Part shown: positions 41,589 through 49,301 of the stretch, piece by piece
How positions within the stretch are numbered: the stretch's first letter is position 1
Layout: each line of letters begins with the position of its first letter
Assembly: GCF_006228125.1 (NCBI RefSeq)
Contig: NZ_VDFY01000191.1
Span: forward strand, 1-49,301
Direction: 5' to 3'
DNA: 49,301 nucleotides
Source: Micromonospora orduensis
GTDB lineage: Bacteria > Actinomycetota > Actinomycetes > Mycobacteriales > Micromonosporaceae
Made by a program: the position numbers and the translations under genes
Notes under the pieces: model-generated
The model's database searches: none
What the model was told of the DNA's origin: nothing
The model's input: the letters and a program-made list of their open reading frames with translations, nothing else

Positions 41589-42440
41589 TCAGGGCAGGGT
41601 CAGCCCGTACGCGGCGAGCACCTCCGTGATCGGCTGGTAGTAGCTGGTGCCGCCGGAGGTGCAGTTGCCGCTGCCACCGGAGAGGATGCCGATGATGGTG
41701 CCGGTGGACGCCACGTAGAGCGGGCCGCCGCTGTCTCCCGGCTCGGCGCAGATGTTGGTGCGGATCAGCCCGTAGACCACGCCCTCGGCGTAGTTGACGG
41801 TCTGGTTGAGCCCGGTGACGCTGCCGCAGCGCACCCCGGTCGTGGCGCCGCTGCGGCACACCGCCTGACCCACGTACGCGTTGCCGGCGCCGTAGATGGT
41901 GAGCAGTCCGGGATAGGTGTAGACGGCGCTCGGATGGGCGATCCGGCCGGTGTAGCGGATCAGCCCGTAGTCGTTGCTCGGGAAGCTGGTGGCGGTGCGG
42001 GTGCCGAGCACTGTGGTCTGCGCGCTGTCGGCGTACCAGGCGCTGACGGCGGCGGTGCAGTGCCCGGCGGTGATCACGTAGTAGGTGCTGCCGCTGCGCA
42101 CGTTCGCGCCGAGGGAACAGCGACTGCCGCCACCGTAGATGCCCTGGCCGGCGGCGATCAGGGTCCGCAGCGTTCCGGGTTCGTGGCGCAGCAGCGCGCC
42201 GGCTCGTGCGGCCACCGCCCGCAGGGCCGCCAGGTCGGCGGGGGCGACGGTGTCGTCGACGGTGAGGGTCGTCCGGCCGGTGGCCGGGTCGAGGCCCCAG
42301 GCGGTGCCCGCCGTGCGGACCCGGGCCAGTACGGCGGCGGGCTCGGCGGTGGACCGGTCGGGGACGCCTGCCTGCGCGGCGCCGGGCGCGACGAGCACGA
42401 GGACGGTCAGGACGAGGGCGACGAGCGGGGAGCGGCGCAT
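41589..42440 (-). CDS. secreted S1 peptidase, streptogrisin/alpha-lytic type
   Basis: 283 residues. Sec signal peptide to about AQA-24, short propeptide (25-100), mature protease from about IYGGGSRCSLG. Catalytic triad: His127 (ITAGHC), Asp157 (SNDYGLI), Ser237 (EPGDSGGP). Six cysteines sit where the three disulfides of the family are expected (CSLG/GHC, VCRS/RCGS, ICAE/GNCT). It is a chymotrypsin-fold extracellular protease. ATG 42440 has GGAGG 6 bases upstream. Confidence 0.93.
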   Translation of the reverse strand: MRRSPLVALVLTVLVLVAPGAAQAGVPDRSTAEPAAVLARVRTAGTAWGLDPATGRTTLTVDDTVAPADLAALRAVAARAGALLRHEPGTLRTLIAAGQGIYGGGSRCSLGANVRSGSTYYVITAGHCTAAVSAWYADSAQTTVLGTRTATSFPSNDYGLIRYTGRIAHPSAVYTYPGLLTIYGAGNAYVGQAVCRSGATTGVRCGSVTGLNQTVNYAEGVVYGLIRTNICAEPGDSGGPLYVASTGTIIGILSGGSGNCTSGGTSYYQPITEVLAAYGLTLP

Positions 42441-42603
42441 CCGAACCTCCGCAGAGATCGAAATATGTGGATGCGACAAGCATCGCCCGGCGGCCGACGC
42501 CATGGCAACCTCGCGCCGACGTCACACCGGCGGAATCGCCGATCCTCGGACGGACGCCACCGACGCCGCCGATAATTCCGGTGGACACAGCGGGAGGCCG
42601 GGC

Positions 42604-43798
42604 ATGACCACCAGAGGTAACCCGGCGCTGGTCCGCCGTCTGGACGGGTCGACCCGGGCGACGCTGCTGGAGCTGCTCTTCGACGTGGTCTTCGTGGCCG
42701 CGCTCGCGCAGACCTCGAAGCTGCTCGCCGACCAGGAGTCCTGGGCGCAGAGCGCGGCGGTGGCGCTGATGCTGACGGCGATCTGGTGGACCTGGTCGGT
42801 CACCTCCACCACAACCGAGTTCTACGACCCGCAGCAACGCCCCATCCAGGCCATCCTCATGGTGGCCATGGTCGGCTCGGTCGGGATGGCGGCATCGCTG
42901 CCGATGGTCACCAGAGGGCAGGCCACGGTCTTCGCGCTCGCCTACGTCGGCACCCACGTGGTGCGCGGCATCGTCCTGGTCAGCACGTTGTACCGGCAGC
43001 AGCACCGCTCGGCCATGGCGCGCGCCACCCGGTTCCTGTTCTGGTTCCTGGTGTCCGGTGTCCGGTGTCCTGTGGATCATCGGTGCGGTTGCCGACAATG
43101 AGCGGTGGTGGATCTGGATCATCGCGATCGCGATCGACCTGCTCTCCGCGGCGGCGCGCTACCCCACGCCCTGGATCGGCCGGGTGCCCCTGGACCAGTA
43201 CGACCGGACCACCGCGCACCTCGGCGAGCGGTACCAGCAGTTCGTCATCCTGGCCCTCGGCGACATCATCCTGGTGCCCACCCTGGAACTCAGCCGCAGC
43301 GAATTCGACCGCTTCAGGATCACCGCCCTGCTCTGCGCGTTCGCGATCATGCTGCTGCTCTGGCAGATCTACGTCTACCGGGCCGGCGAGTTGCTCGAGA
43401 CCGCGGCCGCGTCAGTGCCCGGACGGTCCACCCGGGTCACTCCGTACAGCCATCTGGTGCTGCTGGTCGGCGTGGCCGTCACGGCGGCCTCCTTCGACCT
43501 GGTCGTCGACCGTCCGACCGGACCGACCCCGGCGCGGTGGCTGATGCTGATCATCGGCGGACCGCTGATCTTCGTGCTCGGCCGGGTCCTGTTCGCCTAT
43601 CTGCTGTCCGCCCGCGTGCCGTGGCGGCGAGTGGCGTCGCAACTGCTGCCCCTGCTGGTGCTGCCCTGGGCCGGCGGCTGGCCACCGGTGCTGGTCAGCG
43701 CGATCGTGGCCCTCGCCCTGGCCGTGCACGTCCTAGCCCCCAGAAGCGGCGGCCGGGAAACCACGCGGGGGCTCGGACCGCGACGACCCGCCGGATGA
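42604..43798 (+). pseudogene. ltrA: ltrA (low temperature requirement A) broken by a 7-bp duplication
   Basis: The LtrA family (multi-helix membrane protein of unknown role) is split into two frames. The first part, from ATG 42604 with GGGAGG upstream, has the family start LLELLFDVVFVAALAQ and runs to a stop at 43101. The second part is in another frame from about 43058 to 43798, with ERYQQFVILALGDIIL, the family's best conserved segment. At the junction GTGTCCG is present twice, then GTGTCC. Deleting one 7-bp copy joins LVSGV directly to LWIIGAV and gives an unbroken 395-codon gene. It is a true slippage mutation, a phase-variable switch, or an assembly error. Confidence 0.85.
43051..43070 (+). 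repeat. 7-bp tandem repeat at the ltrA frameshift
   Basis: GTGTCCG, GTGTCCG, GTGTCC: nearly three units of a 7-mer. One unit fewer restores the ltrA frame. Confidence 0.9.
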
Positions 43799-43808
43799 CC
43801 CTCGACGG

Positions 43809-44381
43809 TCAGGCGAGGTGCCGACCGGCCCAGTCGGCGAGGTCCCGGGCGCAGGCGTCCACCGAATCCCGCCACGTCCGGGCGGCGCCGTCGCCCGCCT
43901 CGTCGCTGACCTGCTTGATCAGCCGGCAGGGCACACCGGCCTGCGCGGCGGCCCACGCCACCGCGTACCCCTCCATGTCGACCAGGTCGGCGCGCTGGGC
44001 CAACCGGTCCCGCGCGTCGTCGTCGGCCACGAACGTGTCGCCGGTGGCCAGCACCGCCCCCTCGGCGGCCAGCGCCAGCGGCGCCCCGTAGGTCTCGCCG
44101 GTGAGCGTGCGCAGCAGGGCCGTGTCCAGGTCGTGCTGGAGCACGGTGGCGACCTCGTGGATGCCCGCCCACCCGGGGCGCAGCGCGCCGGCCGTGCCCA
44201 GGTTGAGCAGCAGACCGGGGCGCGGCCCGGCGGCCAGCACCGCCGACACCGCGCTGGCGGCGTTGACCTTGCCCATCCCGGTGAGCAGCACCGGCAGATC
44301 CGGCGGGAGGTAGCGGGCCTCCTTCCCCACGGCGAGGACCACCAGCGGACGATCGGCGCGGACCGTACCCCGAAGAATCAC
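43809..44381 (-). CDS. nucleosidase (MTA/SAH nucleosidase-like phosphorylase superfamily)
   Basis: 190 residues. LLTGMGKVNAASAVSAVLA, NLGTAGAL, LVDMEGYAVAWAA (Met-Glu of the ribose site) and VSDEAGDGAARTW (Asp activating N7) follow the order of the PNP/UDP superfamily and the MTAN-type nucleosidases. It would cleave a purine nucleoside such as methylthioadenosine or S-adenosylhomocysteine, or futalosine-type compounds; which one is not clear. Starts at GTG 44381, with no strong ribosome site. Its stop lies 10 bases from the convergent ltrA end. Confidence 0.83.
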   Translation of the reverse strand: MILRGTVRADRPLVVLAVGKEARYLPPDLPVLLTGMGKVNAASAVSAVLAAGPRPGLLLNLGTAGALRPGWAGIHEVATVLQHDLDTALLRTLTGETYGAPLALAAEGAVLATGDTFVADDDARDRLAQRADLVDMEGYAVAWAAAQAGVPCRLIKQVSDEAGDGAARTWRDSVDACARDLADWAGRHLA

Positions 44382-44532
44382 CGGAGCATCGTACGGGCCC
44401 GGCCCGGCCCGGCCGAGCGCACCCAGCCACCGTCCAGCCCGCTCGCATCGCGCGTTCAGTCCGGTGGGGCAGGCTGGTCCGGCGAGCCACCGGGCGACGG
44501 CGGTCCGGGCCGCGACGAGAGAGGTGACGACT

Positions 44533-44964
44533 GTGTACGACGGGCAGGAATTCCTCCGCGACAACCGCTGGTGCCTGAGCCGGCGCGCCCTGCTCACCGG
44601 GGCCGGCGCGGTCGGCGCCGCCGGGCTGCTCAGCGCCTGCGGCGCGGGTGACGGCCCGACCGGTCAGGCGGCCGCCACTCCCGGAACCGTGCTGGCCCGC
44701 ACCGCCGACGTGCCGGTCGGCGGAGGCACGGTGACCAGCGGCGTACTGGTCGTGCAACCGGAGGCCGGCAGGTTCAAGGCGTACGACACGACCTGCCCCC
44801 ACCAGGGCGTACGGGTCGGCGCGCCAACCGACGGGGTGATCACCTGCCCGGCGCACAACTCCACCTTCGCCGTCGGCGACGGCGCCCGCCTCGGCGGCCC
44901 CGCGACCCGAGGGCTCACCGAGATCCCGATCACGGTCGACGGCACGACGATCGTCCGAGCCTGA
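44533..44964 (+). CDS. Rieske [2Fe-2S] protein, Tat-exported lipoprotein
   Basis: 143 residues. SRRALLTGAGAVGAAGLLSAC combines a twin-arginine motif with a lipobox (Cys 36). The Rieske cluster ligands are Cys88-x-His90 (CPHQG) and Cys105-x-x-His108 (CPAHNS). Proteins of this type carry electrons at the outer membrane face and are common in actinomycetes without a known partner. GTG 44533 follows GAGAGAGG by about 8 bases; GTG 44524 in frame is the alternative. It is convergent with the Hsp70-like gene, 10 bases apart. Confidence 0.9.
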   Translation: MYDGQEFLRDNRWCLSRRALLTGAGAVGAAGLLSACGAGDGPTGQAAATPGTVLARTADVPVGGGTVTSGVLVVQPEAGRFKAYDTTCPHQGVRVGAPTDGVITCPAHNSTFAVGDGARLGGPATRGLTEIPITVDGTTIVRA

Positions 44965-44974
44965 CCCCGCCCGG

Positions 44975-47584
44975 TCACTCGTCGGCGAAGCGGTACAGCA
45001 CGAAGTCCCTGTCGGCGCCGCAGGCGATGACCCGGTTGTTCCACGAGCACGACGCGCTGCGGACGTCCTGGAGTTCACCCAGCTCGTCGACCTCGCCGGA
45101 CCCGGCCCACACGCCTGCCAGCACCCGGTTGTCCGCGACAGTGCTGGGCGCCGTGGCGAACACCAGCAGGTTGCCGGCGTCGAGTCGCGCCGCCACGCCA
45201 CCCCGGTCGCGCAGCACGGGCTTACCGGCGGCGTCGAAGAGGGTCACGGCGGGCTTCGGGTACTCCCGCTGGGCGAGCACCCGCTCACCCAACGGGATCA
45301 CGCCCGTCACGCCCGGGGCGGACCAGCGGAGCGCGCGCTCACCCTCGGTCGCCGCCACCACCTCGGTCCGCTCGGCCTGACCGCCCGGCACCTGCACCAG
45401 GCACGCCCGCCGCTCGCCGCAGGCCACCAGCTCCTTCGGGCGGTACTCGTCGTCCCCGGACCGGAAGAGGACCACCGGCTCGGCGTCGGAGCCCAGGTCG
45501 TACGACAGCAACTGGTAGCCGGTGTCGTTGGCGGCCACGTACAGGCGGTCCTCGTGGGCCACCACCAGGTCGTCGAGGTCGGCGACGCTGCCCCACTGGC
45601 GCAGGACGGCGCCGGAGGCCATGTCGAGCAGCCGCACCGAACGGTCCGCGCCGACCTGCACGAGTCGGCGTCCCTTGCCCGTCCACGGGTCGCGGGGTGC
45701 GCCGTCGAGGAAGGCCGGACCGCCGGCGGCCTCGTCGGTGCCGACCGGCCGCACGACGGTACGGACGCCGCCGTACTGGTCGGTGGGACTGGGCTTGTTC
45801 CACGTCTCGTCACCGTCGCGCAGGCGCAGGCCGACCAGCCGGCCGGCGGCCCGGTCGACAAGCACCGCCGTGTCGTCGGCGAAGAAGACGTCATCGTCGC
45901 CGCGGACCGACCGCTGCCAGCGCTGGGCGCCCGAGCGGCCGTCGAGGACGGCCAGCGGCCGGGGGGTGCTGTCGCCCGGGGCGTCGGCGAGGACCGCGAC
46001 CGCGCCGGGGAGGGCGATCAGCGCCCTCCAGTCGTCGGCGGTGACGTCGGTCGCCCTGCGCCACAGCTCGTCGCCGGTGCCGGCATCGACGGCCACCACC
46101 TCCAGCCGGTCGTCGGGCAGCGGATAGCCCAGGTAGGCCCGGTCACCGAGCACCGCCGTCCACATGGCGTCCGGCCGCTCGCTGCCGGCCGCCGGGCGGG
46201 ACAGCTCGCGCAGCGGCCCGAACTCCAGGTCCGGGTAGCGGTCCCGGGTGAGGTACAGCGTCGTCGCGGTCGCCACGGCGGCCAGGGCGAGCACCGCCAC
46301 GGGCACCATCCAGCGCGCCCGCCGCCAGGGCGACCCGACGCCCGCCGGCACGGCCGCCGGTGGAGGCGAACCCGGCCACGGCGAGCCGGGCACCGGGGCA
46401 GGCGGCGGCGCGGCGACGGGCGGCCCGGCGTACGCGGGCTGCGCCCGGCGCAGTGGAAGGTCGGTCAGCGCGCCCTCGGCCACCGGCAGCTCCGGCTGGT
46501 CCAGCACCGTCGGCGCCACACCCAGCTCGGCGTGCAGCATCCGGGCCACGAGCGGGATCCGCGACGAACCACCGACCAGGAACAACCCGTCGAGCTGGTC
46601 CGGACGCAGCCCGGCGGCGGCGATCACCTCCCGGGCGCGGTCCACCGCCCGGCGGAGCAGCGGTGTGGCGACGCGCTCCACGTCGGCCCGGGTCAGCTGC
46701 ACCGCGTCCGGCAACCCCGGCACCGCGACCGGGGCCACCACGGAACGGGACAGCGTCTCCTTCGCACCCCGTACCTCGTCCCACAGCCGGACCTGGTCGC
46801 GGCGCTGCGCCGCGTCCCCCGGCCCGACAAGCCGCGCCCACTGCGCGGCGTGCCGTTCACCGACCAGCTCACCGACCCGCCGCACCAGCGCGGCGTCGAG
46901 ATCCAGGCCGCCCAGGTCGGGCAGCCCGCCGTCGGCGACCACGCTGAACCCGGAATCACCCCACGGGTCCGCGCCCTCGTTGCGCAGCACCGCGACGTCG
47001 AGCGTCCCGCCGCCGAAGTCGAACACCGCGATCGCGCCGCCGACCGGCACCGGCCGGTGCAGCACCTGGGTGTAGTAGCGGGCCGCGGCCACCGGCTCGC
47101 GCAGCAACCGGGTGCCCGGCGGGGTCGGCCCGGCGAGGGTGTGCTCGGCGGCCTGCGGCCAGCCCGCCCGCAACAACGCGTCGGCGAGCACCTGCCGACG
47201 CGTCCCGTCCCACGCCGCCGGGCAGGTCAGCACGGCCGGGGGCAGGAAACCCACGGCGCCCACGGCGGCCCGCGCCACCGCCGCCAGCACCGCGGCGAGC
47301 AGGTCCGCCGGCGGGTACGAGCGCTCGCCCAGCGGCACGGTCGGCTCGTCCACGCGGCGTTTCGGGTTCGCCTCGAACCGGGCCGGGTCGGCCAGCGCCA
47401 ACCGTCGCGCGTCCCAGCCGACGTGCAGGGTGCCGTCCGGGTCGGCGTACACGGCGGACGGACTGACCGGCTGACCGTCCATCAGCAGCGGACGGGTCCG
47501 CCCGTCCGGCCAGCGCAGCACCGCGACCGTGTTGGACGTACCGAGGTCGACGCCGAGGGCGAAACCCTCGTGCTGGGCTGCCAT
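44975..47584 (-). CDS. Hsp70/DnaK-type ATPase fused through a membrane helix to a beta-propeller
   Basis: 869 residues. Residues 8-385 are an actin/Hsp70 nucleotide-binding domain: GVDLGTSNTVAVLR (phosphate 1), FDFGGGTLDVAVL at 188-200 (phosphate 2), FLVGGSSRIPLV at 335-346 (adenosine). No substrate-binding domain follows. A Pro/Ala/Gly linker (386-422) leads to one membrane helix (about 426-446), then about 420 residues of PQQ/YVTN-like propeller strands (LEVVAVDAGTGDELWRR, PLAVLDGRSGAQRWQRS, VRLLDMASGAVLRQW). These should face outside. Four cysteines in the propeller could form disulfides. The role is unknown; signalling between an external ligand and an internal ATPase is the simplest idea. 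ATG 47584 has GGAGG upstream. Confidence 0.88.
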   Translation of the reverse strand: MAAQHEGFALGVDLGTSNTVAVLRWPDGRTRPLLMDGQPVSPSAVYADPDGTLHVGWDARRLALADPARFEANPKRRVDEPTVPLGERSYPPADLLAAVLAAVARAAVGAVGFLPPAVLTCPAAWDGTRRQVLADALLRAGWPQAAEHTLAGPTPPGTRLLREPVAAARYYTQVLHRPVPVGGAIAVFDFGGGTLDVAVLRNEGADPWGDSGFSVVADGGLPDLGGLDLDAALVRRVGELVGERHAAQWARLVGPGDAAQRRDQVRLWDEVRGAKETLSRSVVAPVAVPGLPDAVQLTRADVERVATPLLRRAVDRAREVIAAAGLRPDQLDGLFLVGGSSRIPLVARMLHAELGVAPTVLDQPELPVAEGALTDLPLRRAQPAYAGPPVAAPPPAPVPGSPWPGSPPPAAVPAGVGSPWRRARWMVPVAVLALAAVATATTLYLTRDRYPDLEFGPLRELSRPAAGSERPDAMWTAVLGDRAYLGYPLPDDRLEVVAVDAGTGDELWRRATDVTADDWRALIALPGAVAVLADAPGDSTPRPLAVLDGRSGAQRWQRSVRGDDDVFFADDTAVLVDRAAGRLVGLRLRDGDETWNKPSPTDQYGGVRTVVRPVGTDEAAGGPAFLDGAPRDPWTGKGRRLVQVGADRSVRLLDMASGAVLRQWGSVADLDDLVVAHEDRLYVAANDTGYQLLSYDLGSDAEPVVLFRSGDDEYRPKELVACGERRACLVQVPGGQAERTEVVAATEGERALRWSAPGVTGVIPLGERVLAQREYPKPAVTLFDAAGKPVLRDRGGVAARLDAGNLLVFATAPSTVADNRVLAGVWAGSGEVDELGELQDVRSASCSWNNRVIACGADRDFVLYRFADE

Positions 47585-47673
47585 CTACCGCTACCTCCGC
47601 CGCGACGAGGAAAACTCGACCCCGAATCGTACGCAGCCCGCGCCGCCCGGCTGATCACTCGGTCAGTCGGGAC

Positions 47674-47690
47674 GTAAGAAGACCGCAAGA
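47674..47690 (+). promoter_or_regulatory. tandem half-sites upstream of the response regulator (tentative)
   Basis: GTAAGA and GCAAGA occur 11 bp apart, the spacing typical of OmpR/PhoB-family half-sites. They lie about 55 bp before the response-regulator start, so autoregulation is possible. Confidence 0.3.
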
Positions 47691-47745
47691 TCTGCGCCGT
47701 CGTCGACCCCGTCGGCGCTGGCTAGGCTGGCCGGGGAGGTGGCCG

Positions 47746-48438
47746 GTGGCGCAGCGGGTGCTCGTGGTCGACGACGACCGGACCGTCAGCGACGTGGTCT
47801 GCCGGTATCTGGAGCACGCCGGGTACGACGTGAGCCACGTCGGGGACGGGCTGGCCGCCCTGGAGGCCGTCCGGGACCGGCCGCCGCACCTCGTGGTGCT
47901 GGATCTGATGCTGCCCGGGCTGGACGGGTTGCAGGTGTGCCGGCGGCTGCGCGAGCGGCCGGACGGCGTACCCATCATCATGTTGACCGCGCGTGGCGAC
48001 GAGGCCGACCGGGTGCTCGGCCTGCAACTGGGCGCGGACGACTACCTGGGCAAGCCGTTCTCCCCGCGTGAGCTGGTGCTGCGGGTCGGCTCGGTGCTGC
48101 GCCGGGCCGGCGAGCCGGCCGGGCCGCCGGCCGAGCTCCTCGCCGACGCGGGGTTGGAGGTCGCGACGGGGCCGCGGATCGCCCGGTTGCACGGCCGCGA
48201 GCTGGCCCTGACGGTACGGGAGTTCGACCTGCTGGCGCACCTGATGCGGCACCCGAGGCGGGCGTTCCGCCGCACCGAGTTGCTGGAACGGGTGTGGGGC
48301 TGGACCTTCGGGGACGAGTCCACGGTGACCGTCCACGTGCGGCGGCTGCGGGAGAAGGTCGAGGACGATCCGGCCGAGCCGCGCCGGATCGTCACGGTCT
48401 GGGGTGTCGGCTACCGGTACGAGCCGGCCGATGCGTGA
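47746..48438 (+). CDS. OmpR/PhoB-family response regulator
   Basis: 230 residues. Receiver domain 1-120: acidic pair Asp10-Asp11 in VVDDDR, phospho-acceptor Asp53 (VVLDLMLPG), Thr in IIMLTARG and Lys in LGKPFS. The winged-helix output domain (130-228) has LTVREFDLLAHLMRHP and ESTVTVHVRRLREKVEDDP, the OmpR recognition helix. GTG 47746 has GGGGAGG 6 bases upstream. It overlaps the kinase gene by 8 bases, forming a classical pair. The target genes are unknown. Confidence 0.95.
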   Translation: MAQRVLVVDDDRTVSDVVCRYLEHAGYDVSHVGDGLAALEAVRDRPPHLVVLDLMLPGLDGLQVCRRLRERPDGVPIIMLTARGDEADRVLGLQLGADDYLGKPFSPRELVLRVGSVLRRAGEPAGPPAELLADAGLEVATGPRIARLHGRELALTVREFDLLAHLMRHPRRAFRRTELLERVWGWTFGDESTVTVHVRRLREKVEDDPAEPRRIVTVWGVGYRYEPADA

Positions 48439-49301
48439 CCTGGCGCTGATCTTCGCGGCGGCGCTCGCGGCGGCCCTCGGCGTGGGTCTGCTCGGGGCGT
48501 TGACCCTGCGGCTGCTGCGCGACCGGTCGATCACCGTGCACGTCTGCGTCCTGCTCACGATCACGGTCGCCGCCGTGGTGGCCGGCGTCGTGGTGGTCGC
48601 CCAGGCGATGTTCCTGTCTCCACACGACCTCCAGGTCGTCCTGCTCACCGTGGCCGCCGCGGCGTCGGTGAGTCTCGCCGTCGGCTGGTACTTCGGGCGG
48701 CGGCTGGCCACGGCCGCGGTCTGGGCGGACCAGGCCCGGGAACGGGAGCGGCGGGTCGAGAAGGGCCGTCGGGACCTGGTGGCCTGGGTGTCGCACGACC
48801 TGCGCACGCCACTGGCCGGGCTGCGGGCGATGGCCGAGGCGCTGGAGGACCGGGTGGTCGACGACCCGGGGACGGTCGCCGAGTACCACAGGCGCATCCG
48901 CACGCAGACCGACCGGATGACACGCCTCGTCGACGACCTGTTCGAGCTGTCCCGGATCAACGCCGGTGCGTTGCGGCTGACGATGTCGGCGGTGCCGTTG
49001 GGTGAGGTGGTCTCCGACGCGTTGGCCGGCACCGCGCCGCTGGCCGAGGCCCGGCGGATCCGTCTGGTGGCCGCCGAGTCGGGGTGGCCCACCGTGCTGG
49101 CCAGCGAGCCCGAACTGGCCCGGGTGGTGGGCAATCTGCTGCTCAACGCGGTGCGCTACACCCCGAGCGACGGCACCGTCCGGGTGGACGCCGGGCGCGA
49201 ACGCGACGCCGCCTGGTTGGCGGTCGCCGACACCTGCGGCGGCATCCCGGAGGGCGACCTGCCCCGGCTGTGCGACGTGGCGTTCCGGGGCGAGCCGGCC
49301 C
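48431..49301 (+). CDS. sensor histidine kinase (cut by window end)
   Basis: The first 290 codons are present. Three hydrophobic stretches lie in the first ~87 residues (about 4-27, 36-60, 69-87) with very short outside loops, so it likely senses within or at the membrane. A short linker leads to the H-box SHDLRTPLAGL with phospho-His122, then the N-box NLLLNAVRYTP and the start of the G1 box (DTCGGIPE). The frame is open to the last base; only the end of the ATPase domain is missing. ATG 48431 overlaps the response-regulator stop by 8 bases. Confidence 0.92.
   Translation, partial: MRDLALIFAAALAAALGVGLLGALTLRLLRDRSITVHVCVLLTITVAAVVAGVVVVAQAMFLSPHDLQVVLLTVAAAASVSLAVGWYFGRRLATAAVWADQARERERRVEKGRRDLVAWVSHDLRTPLAGLRAMAEALEDRVVDDPGTVAEYHRRIRTQTDRMTRLVDDLFELSRINAGALRLTMSAVPLGEVVSDALAGTAPLAEARRIRLVAAESGWPTVLASEPELARVVGNLLLNAVRYTPSDGTVRVDAGRERDAAWLAVADTCGGIPEGDLPRLCDVAFRGEPA

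Noticed and set aside
1..49301. CRISPR array, tRNA, rRNA, prophage or integrative element
   Set aside because: No regularly spaced repeats, tRNA-like ends, integrase, phage structural or plasmid genes were seen on reading both strands.

Overview
The window is very GC-rich DNA (about 70% by eye, not computed) with strong G/C third-codon bias, many GTG starts, repeated 4-nt GTGA stop/start overlaps, Tat and lipoprotein signals and a desferrioxamine locus. This fits a filamentous actinomycete, most likely Micromonospora or a close relative (inference). No rRNA, tRNA, CRISPR array, prophage or intact insertion sequence was recognised.

Layout. 1-4.1 kb: a partial left-edge membrane ORF (uncertain), a GNAT acetyltransferase, a divergent ArsR-type regulator/MFS exporter pair around a perfect inverted repeat, and a lipoprotein. 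4.1-10.4 kb: secreted or surface genes on the minus strand: a subtilase with a CelR-like palindrome upstream, a small Tat-type exported protein, and a PIG-L deacetylase fused to a beta-propeller. 10.4-20.7 kb: a probable catabolic island. A minus-strand operon encodes a NitT/TauT-type ABC importer, a Gfo/Idh/MocA dehydrogenase, a DUF993 aldolase-like protein, a TIM-barrel isomerase and an NCS1 permease. Beside it lie a cupin, a LacI-family regulator and a small-molecule kinase. Three near-identical 14-bp LacI-type sites lie in the two control regions. 20.7-27.6 kb: fasciclin protein, GNAT, MFS exporter, an FMN reductase/MarR pair with paired operators, a GH127 arabinofuranosidase with a ricin domain behind two palindromes, and a DUF1772 membrane protein.

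27.6-39.8 kb: a desferrioxamine-type siderophore locus. desA-desB-desC-desD and a ferri-siderophore binding lipoprotein run leftward. Two FecCD permeases, an ATPase, a penicillin-acylase-like hydrolase and a second DesC-like acyltransferase run rightward. One IdeR/DmdR1-type iron box sits between the two arms. Enzymes make and acylate N-hydroxycadaverine, DesD joins the units, and the ABC system recovers the ferric complex. 39.8-49.3 kb: KDPG aldolase and KDG kinase, a streptogrisin-like protease, an ltrA gene broken by a 7-bp tandem duplication, a nucleosidase, a Tat/lipoprotein Rieske protein, an Hsp70-membrane-propeller fusion, and a response regulator/histidine kinase pair cut by the window end.

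The best candidates for something undescribed are the LacI-controlled catabolic island, a roughly 60-bp mini-element with 10-bp direct repeats at a GTGA gene junction (12472-12541), and the Hsp70-propeller transmembrane protein.
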